NCBI GenBank assembly: GCA_020831775.1 | Contig: JAFIFZ010000066.1 | Span: forward strand, 1 to 41,029 | DNA: 41,029 bases | DNA from: Phycisphaerales bacterium | Lineage (GTDB): Bacteria; Planctomycetota; Phycisphaerae; Phycisphaerales; UBA1924 | Reading direction: 5' to 3' | Part shown: in pieces, positions 23,138 to 30,662 of the stretch | How the letters are laid out: every line of letters begins with the position of its first letter | How positions within the stretch are numbered: position 1 is the first letter of the stretch | Notes under the pieces: model-generated | Database searches by the model: none | Seen by the model: only the letters and a program-made list of their open reading frames with translations | What the model was told of the DNA's origin: nothing | Made by a program: the position numbers and the translations under genes

Positions 23138-26100
23138 TCAGTTGCCGAATGTCTGCTTGATGAAGTGGAACTCCGAGCAGCCGCAGACGCCGCAGGAGTC
23201 GAGCGTGGGGTCGCGGTTTGCGTTGAGTGCTTCGAGCATGCGTTCGCGGACGAGGGCTCGCTCCTGGGCGAGCATGCGGGCCCTGAGGGAGCGGTCGGGG
23301 TCGGGCGTTTCGGCCTCTTCCTTCTTCTCTTGCTCTTCGTCCTTCTTTTCTTCGCGCTCTGAGGGCGGGCCGGCGAGGATCTTCTGGATCAGGCGCCGGC
23401 GCTCTGAGGCGATGCGCTTGCGGTGCTCGCGGTCCATCTCGAGGGAGAAGTACTCGGCGCCGTCGATCCAGGTCGACTCGGCGCGAGAGAGCGTGCTGAG
23501 GGGCGAGCCGGACCAGATGACGAAGTCCGCGTCCTTGCCGGCTTCGAGCGAGCCGACGCGGTCGCCGATGCCGAGCTGGACCGCCGCGTTGATGGTGACG
23601 AACTTGATGGCCTCTTCGGGGCTGACGCGTCCGCCGGAGTACTTGACGGCCTTGGCGCCCTCGGCGTGCATGCGCCTGGCGAGCTCGTCGGAGTCGGAGT
23701 TGAAGCTGGTGTTGACGCCGACCTCGTGCTGGAGCGGCCCGGCGTAGGGGATCGCGTCCCAGACCTCGACCTTGAAGTTCCACCAGTCGCTGAAGATGCT
23801 GGCGCCGATGGCGGCTTCGCGGACGGCCTCGGCGACCTTGTAGACCTCCAGCCCGTGCTGGAAGGTGCCGATGGTGATGCCGAACTCCTTGGCCAGCAGG
23901 CAGAGCATCAGGATCTCGTCCTGGCGGTAGGAGTGGCAGTGGATGAGGCGATCGCCTCTGAGCACCTCGGCGAGGGCTTCGAGCTCGAGATTGCGACGCC
24001 CGCCCCGCCTGCGTTCCTCTTCGTAGCGCTGCGCGGCGTGGAAGCGGTCACGCATGATCGTCTCGACGCCCATGCGCGTCTGGGGGTAGCGGGTGGTGGC
24101 GGTGTCGCCCCAGTTGGACTGCTTGACATTCTCGCCCAGGGCGAACTTGATGCCTGGGGTTGCGCCGTCCATGTGCATGTCGCGCGGGTGGCGCGAGCCC
24201 CAGCGAACTTTCTGCGTGAGCGATTGCCCGCCGATGGGGTTTGCAGAGCCGTGCAGCGTGTTGACGGTCGTCACGCCCCCGGCGAGCTGGCGGTACCAGT
24301 TGATGTGCGAGGAATCGACGGCGTCTGCGATGCGGACCTCGCTGGTGACGGCCTGGGTGCCCTCGTTGACGCCGAGTGCGAAGGTGCCGGTGTGGCTGTG
24401 GGCGTCGACGAAGCCGGGGGCGATGTGCCTGCCTTCGAGATCGAAGCGTTCGGCGTTGTTCCATCTGGAGGCCGCCGAGCGGTTGAAGGCCGAGCGCGTG
24501 CCGACGAAGGCGATCTTGCCGCCGTCGATGGCGAGCACGCCGTTCTCGATGGTGCCGGCTTCCGAGGCGGTCCAGATCGTGGCGTTGGTGAAGATCGCGC
24601 GGCGTTGCTGGGGCTTTTCCTCCACGGCGTAGGGGCCGAAGGGGTAACCCTTGAGGTCGGGGATCTCGCCGGGCCCGCGTTCTTCGCGGTCGCGTTCGTC
24701 GTCGGGCGCGTCGCCGACGCGGACGGCGGTCCACGAGAAGGTGCGTCCGTCGGGGATCATGAGCGTGCCGTGGAGGGTCGTGCCGCGGCGCTGGGCGGTG
24801 GCGATGGCGACGGAGCCGTCGTGCTCCTTGACGGTGTAGCTGAGGCGGTCGCCATCGATGGAGACCTTTTCGGCGCGTGTTTTCACATCGCCGTCTTCGA
24901 GGGTGACGCGGGGCCTGCGTGTGATGGTCAGTGTGCCGCGGGGCTCGCCCCGGAAGTTGACCTCGTAGACGCCGGCCATGGCGCCGACATCGTCGGTCGC
25001 GATGACATGGCGCTCGCCCTCGGTCCAGACATCGAGGATGCGGGACGGGCCGACAAAGAGCGGGCGGTCGGTGACGACGAGGTTGGCGCGCCTGCCGCGT
25101 TCGACCGAGCCGAGCCTGTCAGCGGCGCCGAGGATCTCCGCGGGGTTGGTCGTGAGCATCGCCAGGGCGTCGTCGGCGGAGAGCCCGTGGCGGACGGCCG
25201 AGCGCAGGTCGTTGTGGAGGTTGCCGGCGCCCCGGATGCGCTTGGCGCTGGTGATGGCGGTCTTGACACCCGCCTCGGCGAGGCGGCGGGGGTTCGTCGG
25301 CGCCTGCTCCCACTCCATCAGGCGTTCCAGGTCGGTCGAGTCCGCCTCGCCGAAGCCCGAGACATCGGGGGCGCGGGGGAAGCGGAGGGGGACGATCACC
25401 GGCAGGTTCTCCGCCGCGATCGCTTCGAGCCACTTGAACTCCATGCCGTTGCCGACGATGATCGCGTTGCGCTTGAACTCGCTGGCGATGTCGGCGGCGT
25501 GGAGCGTGGTCATCTCGCGTTCGATGTCGAAGAAGAGGGGGCGGTTGGCGTCGGCGAGCTCGTCGATCGCGTCGGGCCCGCCCGTAAAGTCGCCGGTCTG
25601 GCGGGTGCGGCGCTGCCAGTCGGCGTCGGCGAGCACCTGGCGGATGAGCGCCACAGCGCCCATGTGGCTGCTGGGGTAGCCCCCGCGCCGGGTGTTTCGC
25701 TCAAACGCCACGGCGTCGGCGAAGCCATCGCGGTAGACCGCCGGTGGTTCGTGGCTGCTGTCGCTCCGCGGGTCGGCGAGGCTGATCAGCGCCGTGCGTC
25801 CGCGGAAGACCCCCTGGTCGGGCACGAGGTGGGCGGCGGTGAAGCCCATCTTGCGGAGGTTGTCGCGGTCGCGGGCATTGGGGGCCGAGCCGTCCAGGGC
25901 GCGACGGTGGGGCGTGACACCCTCGTTCCAGTGCGCCCCGACCGCCGAGCTGTCCACGCCAGGCGCCCGCACGGGCAGGTACGCCTCGATGAACCCGGCG
26001 TAGATGTGGCGCCCGGTGTAGTCGACCTCGATGGTCCCGCCCGGGCGGGCCATGCGGTCGTACTCGGCCCGAGGCACCACACGCCGGATCTCCCCGTGCT

Positions 26101-26317
26101 CGATGAGGACGACCGCGTCCTCCATCTGCTCGCCGGGGCGGACATGGACGGTCGCGCCGACCAGGGCGGCTCGGGGGGCGACCTGGCGGGTCATGCCGTC
26201 GGGAGGCGAGGCGAGGGGGGAGTTGGCGGTCGGGCGGGCCTGGGCGCCCATGGCCAGCGACGCGAGCGCACAGGCCAAGAGCGCCGTACCGGAACGGATC
26301 GTTCGTGCAAGCTTCAT
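23138..26317 (-). CDS. large exported protein with two amidohydrolase modules
   Basis: A 1059-residue exported protein. A signal peptide (LLACALASLAMGAQA) precedes two amidohydrolase-like modules. The first (about 40-500) has the fold signatures but a degenerate site, with IYAGFIEAYLPV where H-x-H should be, and it still ends in DRLGSVERGRRANLVVTDRP. The second (about 590-1000) keeps APGFVDAHSHTGTF with His640 and His642, a later CHSYRQDEI and GSLEAGKDADFVIWSGSP. Only this half looks able to bind metal. A Lys/Glu-rich tail leads to a final CGVCGC cluster. ATG 26317 has no Shine-Dalgarno sequence and has TACTCT 8 nt upstream. With the downstream relative it forms a probable peptide- or amide-hydrolysing set. 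Confidence 0.82.
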   Translation of the reverse strand: MKLARTIRSGTALLACALASLAMGAQARPTANSPLASPPDGMTRQVAPRAALVGATVHVRPGEQMEDAVVLIEHGEIRRVVPRAEYDRMARPGGTIEVDYTGRHIYAGFIEAYLPVRAPGVDSSAVGAHWNEGVTPHRRALDGSAPNARDRDNLRKMGFTAAHLVPDQGVFRGRTALISLADPRSDSSHEPPAVYRDGFADAVAFERNTRRGGYPSSHMGAVALIRQVLADADWQRRTRQTGDFTGGPDAIDELADANRPLFFDIEREMTTLHAADIASEFKRNAIIVGNGMEFKWLEAIAAENLPVIVPLRFPRAPDVSGFGEADSTDLERLMEWEQAPTNPRRLAEAGVKTAITSAKRIRGAGNLHNDLRSAVRHGLSADDALAMLTTNPAEILGAADRLGSVERGRRANLVVTDRPLFVGPSRILDVWTEGERHVIATDDVGAMAGVYEVNFRGEPRGTLTITRRPRVTLEDGDVKTRAEKVSIDGDRLSYTVKEHDGSVAIATAQRRGTTLHGTLMIPDGRTFSWTAVRVGDAPDDERDREERGPGEIPDLKGYPFGPYAVEEKPQQRRAIFTNATIWTASEAGTIENGVLAIDGGKIAFVGTRSAFNRSAASRWNNAERFDLEGRHIAPGFVDAHSHTGTFALGVNEGTQAVTSEVRIADAVDSSHINWYRQLAGGVTTVNTLHGSANPIGGQSLTQKVRWGSRHPRDMHMDGATPGIKFALGENVKQSNWGDTATTRYPQTRMGVETIMRDRFHAAQRYEEERRRGGRRNLELEALAEVLRGDRLIHCHSYRQDEILMLCLLAKEFGITIGTFQHGLEVYKVAEAVREAAIGASIFSDWWNFKVEVWDAIPYAGPLQHEVGVNTSFNSDSDELARRMHAEGAKAVKYSGGRVSPEEAIKFVTINAAVQLGIGDRVGSLEAGKDADFVIWSGSPLSTLSRAESTWIDGAEYFSLEMDREHRKRIASERRRLIQKILAGPPSEREEKKDEEQEKKEEAETPDPDRSLRARMLAQERALVRERMLEALNANRDPTLDSCGVCGCSEFHFIKQTFGN

Positions 26318-26325
26318 GGTGGGAG

Positions 26326-26331
26326 AGAGTA
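26326..26331 (-). promoter_or_regulatory. candidate leaderless -10 box for the large amidohydrolase gene
   Basis: On the minus strand TACTCT lies 8 nt before ATG 26317, with no Shine-Dalgarno sequence between. The -35 is not evident. Confidence 0.35.
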
Positions 26332-26396
26332 ACGAAAAACCCGGCCGAACCAAAGCGGGCGGCACGGGTCATTTGAGTCCGAAAGAGCCGCGCCGG

Positions 26397-26434
26397 GGCC
26401 GGAGGGGGCTCTCTCCCCGCTCTCCCCTCCGGCC
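26397..26434. promoter_or_regulatory. 11-bp inverted repeat in a divergent intergenic region
   Basis: GGCCGGAGGGG (26397-26407) and CCCCTCCGGCC (26424-26434) are perfect arms around a 16-nt spacer. The repeat lies in the 308-bp gap between the divergent amidohydrolase and phosphofructokinase genes. Both genes point away from it, so a terminator role is unlikely and an operator is possible. The rest of the gap shows nothing I can name. Confidence 0.4.
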
Positions 26435-26625
26435 CGTTGGATCGGCGGCGGCTCGGCTCCCCGCACTTCTCACCATGCCTAACGACAGGTGTTGGGCCAA
26501 CAAGAGTGCCGATCCCCCCTCCAGATCGCGCAAACGGCGTCCGCGCCGGCCTCAGCCCTTGCCGGGCTTATCATCGCCGGACACCCGAGTCCCTTGGCCA
26601 TAAGAGAGAGCGGAGCGAGCGAGCC

Positions 26626-27870
26626 ATGCCAGAACTGATCGAAGGAAATGCGGTTATCGGCCAGTCCGGCGGGCCCACCGCCGTCATCAACCAGTCGCTT
26701 GTCGGCGTGGTCGAGAAGCTGCGCGAGTTCGGGGCGGGGCGGGGCTCGCCGATCAAGAAGATCCTGGGCATGCGCCACGCCGTGCGGGGCCTGACCCAGG
26801 ACGACCTCTTCGACTTCACCGAGACGCCCCGCCAGACGCTGGACCTGCTCGCCCAGACCCCCTCGGCGTGTCTGGGCTCGACGCGTGACAAGCCCGACGC
26901 GGCGTACTGCCAGCGGATCTTCGAGGCCTGCCGCAAGCACGACATCCGCTACTTCTTCTACATCGGCGGCAACGACAGCTCCGACACCTGCCGCATCGTC
27001 AACGAGCTGTCGAACGAGGCGGGGCACGAGCTGCGTTGCTTCCACATCCCAAAGACGGTGGACAACGACCTTGTGATCAGCGACCACACGCCGGGGTTCG
27101 GCTCGGCGGCGCGGTTCGTCGCCAAGGCGTCGATGGCCGACTTCATGGACAACATCTCGCTGCCCGGGATCAAGATCAATGTGATCATGGGGCGGCACGC
27201 GGGGTTTCTGACCGCCGCGAGCGCCCTGGCCCGTCGCTCCGACCGCGCAAGCTCGACCGACGGCCCGCAGCTGATCTACCTGCCCGAGGTCGCGTTCGAC
27301 ACCGAGCGGTTCGCCCACGAGGTCGCCGAGATCTACGACCGCAAGGGCCGCTGCCACATCGCCGTCAGCGAGGGCATCCAGGACAAGGACGGCACGCCCA
27401 TCGGCGCCAAGCTGATCAAGAACGCCCAGACCGACGCGCACGGCAATGTGCAGCTCTCCGGCTCGGGGGCGCTGGGTGATCAGCTCGCCGAACTGCTGAA
27501 AGAAAAGCTCACGCCCAAGGGGGGCAAGCCGGTGCGCGTGCGGGCCGACACGCTGGGCTACATGCAGCGCTGCTTCCCCGACGCGAGCCCGGTCGACCAG
27601 CTCGAAGCCCGCGGCGCCGGCCACCACGCCGCCCAACTCGCGGCCGAGGGCGAGCTCGACGGCTCGGTCGCCATCCTGCGCACGGGCAAGCCCGGCCCTG
27701 ACGAGGTCTACGGCGTGCGCTATGAGCGCATCGAGCTCTCCGATGTCGCGGCCAAGACCAAGCACATGCCCCCCGAGTTCATCAAGGGGACGAGCGATGT
27801 GAGCGAAGCGTTCATGCACTACGCCCGCCCGCTGGTGGGCCCGCTGCCGGAGTTTGAGCGGTTGCCGTAG
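26626..27870 (+). CDS. pfp: diphosphate-type 6-phosphofructokinase
   Basis: A 414-residue phosphofructokinase that would phosphorylate fructose 6-phosphate in glycolysis, probably with PPi. Motifs are IGQSGGPTAVIN near the N-terminus, GGNDSSDT at 114-121 (the position that reads GGDGS in ATP enzymes), PKTVDND at 142-148 with the catalytic TVDND, and MGRHAG at 188-193. Gly-to-Asp at the GGxDS site is the usual sign of PPi use, although the preceding residue here is Asn rather than Asp. ATG 26626 is preceded by GGAGCGAGCGAG, and homology starts a few residues in. It is a single gene; the palindromic repeat cluster follows immediately. ATP use cannot be excluded by sequence alone. Confidence 0.88.
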   Translation: MPELIEGNAVIGQSGGPTAVINQSLVGVVEKLREFGAGRGSPIKKILGMRHAVRGLTQDDLFDFTETPRQTLDLLAQTPSACLGSTRDKPDAAYCQRIFEACRKHDIRYFFYIGGNDSSDTCRIVNELSNEAGHELRCFHIPKTVDNDLVISDHTPGFGSAARFVAKASMADFMDNISLPGIKINVIMGRHAGFLTAASALARRSDRASSTDGPQLIYLPEVAFDTERFAHEVAEIYDRKGRCHIAVSEGIQDKDGTPIGAKLIKNAQTDAHGNVQLSGSGALGDQLAELLKEKLTPKGGKPVRVRADTLGYMQRCFPDASPVDQLEARGAGHHAAQLAAEGELDGSVAILRTGKPGPDEVYGVRYERIELSDVAAKTKHMPPEFIKGTSDVSEAFMHYARPLVGPLPEFERLP

Positions 27871-27902
27871 CGTGCAGGTCTTCGACCGATGCGTTCGGCC
27901 CT

Positions 27903-28152
27903 CACCCCGAAGGGGTGAAAGGTTGTAGCCACGGGTGGAGCGCAGGCCGACGCACAGCGTCGGACAAGCGCAACCCGTGGAAAACGACGCAAAGGAACAG
28001 ATCGCCCTGAAGGGGCGAAGGAATGCGAGGACTCGATCGCGCGCTTCCTCCGCTCCTTCAGAGCGGTGTTGTTGATGAGACGCTCTCCACGGGTTCCGGC
28101 ATGCTGCGCACGCCTCCACCCGCGGCTACAACCCATCGCCCCCCTGGGGCGA
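27903..28152. repeat. palindromic element cluster, copies 2 and 3
   Basis: CACCCC-GAA-GGGGTG (27903-27917) is followed by a CCACGGGTGGAGCGC...GCGCAACCCGTGG unit (27929-27980), reversed relative to the copy at 30560. Next come CGCCCTGAAGGGGCG (about 28003-28017) and CCGCTC-CTTCA-GAGCGG (28050-28066), which is identical to 995-1011. A shorter CCACGGGTTCC...CCACCCGCGG unit (28087-28125) follows, and a CGCCCC...GGGGCG hairpin closes the cluster. It fills the gap between the phosphofructokinase and FmdB-like genes. Confidence 0.8.
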
Positions 28153-28209
28153 GCCGGAACCGAGAGCGTGGCCCTCCGCCCCGGCACACCCGAACCCGAG
28201 GCCCTCGCA

Positions 28210-28215
28210 TAGAAT
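28210..28215 (+). promoter_or_regulatory. candidate leaderless -10 box for the FmdB-like gene
   Basis: TAGAAT lies 5 nt before ATG 28221. No Shine-Dalgarno sequence is present. Confidence 0.45.
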
Positions 28216-28220
28216 CGCCC

Positions 28221-28523
28221 ATGCCGACCTATGTGTACGAAGAGCTGGATGAGAAGGGGGAGGGAACGGGGTCGTACTTCGAGGTGGTGCAGTCCATGAA
28301 GGACGAGCCGCTGAAGGAGCACCCCGAGTCGGGTCGTCCCGTGCGCCGCGTGCCGCAGATGCCCGCGATCGCGGGCGAGATGTCCGACCTGAAGGCGGGC
28401 AAGAAGCTGAGCAACGAGCGTCTGGACAAGCTGGGGTTCACGAAGTTCCAGCGCCAGAGCGACGGCAGCTACGAACGCGTGGCGGGCAAAGAAGGGCCGA
28501 GGTACATCAAGAAGCAGGATTAA
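28221..28523 (+). CDS. FmdB-like protein without zinc-ribbon cysteines
   Basis: A 100-residue protein that keeps the framework of the FmdB/CxxC zinc-ribbon family. It has the MPTYVYE start, FEVVQSMKDEPLKEHPESG and GRPVRRVPQMP, which line up with the usual MPTYxYxC...FEVxQSMxDxPL...CPxCGxxVRR. All four expected cysteines are gone; the second CPxCG knuckle reads HPESG. The sequence contains no Cys at all, so zinc binding in the usual way is impossible. The C-terminal half is Lys-rich and soluble. It starts at ATG 28221 with TAGAAT 5 nt upstream. It stands alone between a repeat cluster and an AT-richer gene. The alignment is from memory of the family pattern. Confidence 0.7.
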   Translation: MPTYVYEELDEKGEGTGSYFEVVQSMKDEPLKEHPESGRPVRRVPQMPAIAGEMSDLKAGKKLSNERLDKLGFTKFQRQSDGSYERVAGKEGPRYIKKQD

Positions 28524-28597
28524 GGGGCAATGGGGTGGTCCGAAGGAATTGTGAACAAGGCCAGTCGTGCACGCTTTTCTCTTGCTGAGGTCACTCG

Positions 28598-29389
28598 GTG
28601 GTTACATTTACAAAGCAGATAAACATTCCACCGTGCAGGGTTACAAAAGCCTTCCTGCTTCAGCTCGAAGAGCTGGTGAACATCCATGTTCCAAGGCAGG
28701 CTGGGTGGAAGGATGAGTCTTGGAGTTTTAGAGTACAAAGAGTCGAACTCGCATTTACAACAAATGAGACGCAGCAAGCCGAGCGTATACAAGATCTTGT
28801 AAACGCTGACCGGCTTCCTGACAATATTGTTTCAATATCACTCACGGCTTGGTTGGATTCGGACGACAATTCAAACCTAGTCATGTTCAGGATGACTTGT
28901 CGGTTGCAGAAGGCTTATTACCACAGGGGTTATGTGGAAGTTTCTGCAGACGGGAACGCATCTCGCGCTGTTGTGCTTGATGTTTCAAGCAGAATTGAGC
29001 AACTGATAGAGCAGATTTCCAGGAATGCAATTGCGGTTCGAATCCCAGAAGGGGTTATCACCATTTCGATGACGATTCTCCTGGGTTTTCCGCTTGCAGT
29101 ATTGCCGATCATTTTAGCTTTGTGGTCTCGTGCTGAGGCTGGCAGTCGCCTTCCGGCCATTGGTTTGTTGGTTGCATCGGCTTGTGTCTACTTTGCTTCA
29201 ATCGTTTTGGTGGTGCTTAAGCATGCGGCGATCAAGTTGGAGCCTTGGACAGTTTTTGATTCGAAGCAAGCTGATAGAAATAGCTTGAGGTATGCCAGGG
29301 TTAAGTCAATGGTTTTGTGGCCTATCGGGTTTTTGTGGGCTGTTGCCGTCGGTCTCGCTGTTGATTACATGGCAAGATTCTTGCCGTGA
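28598..29389 (+). CDS. membrane protein of unknown function, atypical composition
   Basis: A 263-residue protein I do not recognise. The first 145 residues are soluble and mixed alpha/beta. Two hydrophobic segments (about 149-176 and 185-207) form a hairpin, and a third lies at the C-terminus (MVLWPIGFLWAVAVGLAV). The soluble part is therefore presumably cytoplasmic. GAGG lies 7 nt before the GTG at 28598. Two 60-base lines inside it (28741 and 29161) are 27/60 and 26/60 GC, against 45/60 for a line in the phosphofructokinase gene, so it is compositionally foreign. It sits between repeat-bearing intergenic regions. Transfer from another genome is likely; function is not inferable. Confidence 0.6.
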   Translation: MVTFTKQINIPPCRVTKAFLLQLEELVNIHVPRQAGWKDESWSFRVQRVELAFTTNETQQAERIQDLVNADRLPDNIVSISLTAWLDSDDNSNLVMFRMTCRLQKAYYHRGYVEVSADGNASRAVVLDVSSRIEQLIEQISRNAIAVRIPEGVITISMTILLGFPLAVLPIILALWSRAEAGSRLPAIGLLVASACVYFASIVLVVLKHAAIKLEPWTVFDSKQADRNSLRYARVKSMVLWPIGFLWAVAVGLAVDYMARFLP

Positions 29390-29506
29390 TCAACTGGGGT
29401 ATTTATTTCTCTCTGTCCTTGGCGATGGTTGAACGGTGCCGTGGTGAGGGGTGTTCAGCCTCTTCGCCGCATCCGGCAGCCTTGTCCGCATAGATGATCG
29501 CCAGTG

Positions 29507-29569
29507 CCCGCTCCGAAGGAGCGCAGGATCTTGGCCACGGGTGAGTCGAGCGAGACGCGCACGCGTCGA
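29507..29569 (+). repeat. direct repeat upstream of the potassium channel gene
   Basis: A 63-nt unit starting CCCGCTCC-GAA-GGAGCG and continuing through GCCACGGGTGAGTCGA to GCGTCGA. A 63-nt copy with 55 matching positions lies at 30348-30410, so the two flank the channel gene in the same orientation. Its end is only 15 nt from the channel start codon and touches the presumed -10 box. Between 29390 and 29506 I see nothing else. Confidence 0.8.
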
Positions 29570-29571
29570 TG

Positions 29572-29577
29572 TACACT
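29572..29577 (+). promoter_or_regulatory. candidate leaderless -10 box for the potassium channel gene
   Basis: TACACT lies 7 nt before ATG 29585, just after the repeat unit. There is no Shine-Dalgarno sequence. Confidence 0.45.
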
Positions 29578-29584
29578 CTCCGCC

Positions 29585-30337
29585 ATGCCCACCCTCCGCC
29601 AGATCGTCGAGGACCACGACACGCCGCACGGGCGCGCGTTCGATATCGCGATCCAGGTTCTCATCGTCCTGTCCCTGATCTCGTTCACCGTCGAGACTGT
29701 CGAGGGGCTGCCCGAGGCGGTCCGTCGCTGGCTCCGGTGGATCGAGGTCGTCACGGTGCTGATCTTCACCGTGGAGTACATCCTCCGGGTGTATGTGGCG
29801 CGGCCTCGGAGGTCGTACATCCTGAGTTTCTACGGCGTTATCGACCTCGTCGCCATTCTTCCGTTTTACCTCGCCAGCGGCGTTGACCTGCGATCGGTTC
29901 GGGCGCTGCGGCTGCTGCGGCTCTTCCGGCTCTTCAAGCTCGTTCGGTACAGCGCGGCGATGCGACGCTTCCATGTCGCGCTGAGCATCGTCAAGGAAGA
30001 GGTCGTGATGTTCCTCGCCGCGACCGCGATCCTGCTGTACCTCGCGTCGGTCGGCATCTACTTCTTTGAGAGCAAGGCCCAGCCCGAGCTGTTCGGCTCC
30101 ATCTTCGACAGCATGTGGTGGGCGGTGGTCACGCTCACGACAGTCGGCTACGGCGATGTCTACCCGATCACGATCGGGGGGCGGCTGTTTACCTTTGTCG
30201 TGCTGCTTGTCGGGCTCGGCGTGATCTCCGTGCCCGCGGGGCTTGTCGCGTCGGCGCTATCGAAAGCGCGCGAGCTCGAAAAGCAGGAGCAGGAAGCCGT
30301 GGATGCGGCGCCGTCGGAGCAAGACAGCGGGGTGTAG
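29585..30337 (+). CDS. voltage-gated-type potassium channel
   Basis: A 250-residue six-transmembrane ion channel subunit. The S4-like segment carries regularly spaced arginines (RSVRALRLLRLFRLFKLVR, about residues 102-120), the voltage-sensor pattern. The pore loop has TLTTVGYGDV, the potassium selectivity filter. S5 and S6 are hydrophobic on either side, and a short Glu/Lys helix with no ligand-binding domain ends the protein. It would form a tetrameric K+ channel in the inner membrane. ATG 29585 begins at the family N-terminus (VEDHDTPHGRAFDIAIQ). The gene is bracketed by 63-nt direct repeats. Bacterial Kv-like channels of this length are well known. Confidence 0.9.
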   Translation: MPTLRQIVEDHDTPHGRAFDIAIQVLIVLSLISFTVETVEGLPEAVRRWLRWIEVVTVLIFTVEYILRVYVARPRRSYILSFYGVIDLVAILPFYLASGVDLRSVRALRLLRLFRLFKLVRYSAAMRRFHVALSIVKEEVVMFLAATAILLYLASVGIYFFESKAQPELFGSIFDSMWWAVVTLTTVGYGDVYPITIGGRLFTFVVLLVGLGVISVPAGLVASALSKARELEKQEQEAVDAAPSEQDSGV

Positions 30338-30347
30338 GACGCCGGCG

Positions 30348-30428
30348 CCCGCTCCGATGGAGCGGACGAACTTTGCCACGGGTGAGTCGATCGAGACGCG
30401 GATGCGTCGAAGGTCGGCGAACCCGCGG
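30348..30428 (+). repeat. direct repeat downstream of the channel gene, palindromic copy 4
   Basis: This is the second copy of the 63-nt unit (30348-30410; 8 mismatches to 29507-29569). It runs on to an ACCCGCGG that closes the CCACGGGT begun at 30376, forming a complete palindromic unit. It starts 10 nt after the channel stop codon. Confidence 0.8.
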
Positions 30429-30450
30429 ATTGTGGTCTTTATCCAAGCCG

Positions 30451-30637
30451 CCCTGAAAGGGTGGAGGAATGTTGGGCTTTGCCTGCCGCAGAGACGATGG
30501 GGTTGAAGACGGGTTCTGTTCCTTCGCCCTTTCAGGGCTCGGCCAGAAGTATGGGCTGTCCACGGGTTGCGCTTCGCTCGATGCTGCGCATCGTGCTTCG
30601 CTCCACCCGTGGCAAGGATCCGGCGCTCCTTCGGAGC
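30451..30637. repeat. palindromic element, copy 5, with satellite hairpins
   Basis: CCCTGAAAGGG (30451-30461) and its inverse CCCTTTCAGGG (30527-30537) flank unremarkable sequence. A near-perfect palindrome follows at 30560-30612, with CCACGGGTTGCGCTTCGC and GCTTCGCTCCACCCGTGG arms around a CGATGCTGCGCATCG core. GCTCCTTCGGAGC (30625-30637) closes it. It is about 90% identical by eye to 1029-1110. It lies between the channel gene and the end of the HglS gene, where it may terminate both. Confidence 0.8.
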
Positions 30638-30662
30638 TCGCATCAGTGTTGTTGCTCGACCC

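Noticed and set aside
23423-26332. A 969-codon open frame on the plus strand opposite the large amidohydrolase gene
   Set aside because: It is the antisense of a real gene with strong third-position GC. Its translation is a Val/Gly/Ala/Asp/Arg mix with no domain, as expected for a shadow frame.
27900-30640. CRISPR array
   Set aside because: Repeat copies vary in sequence, orientation and spacing, and there are no uniform spacers or cas genes.
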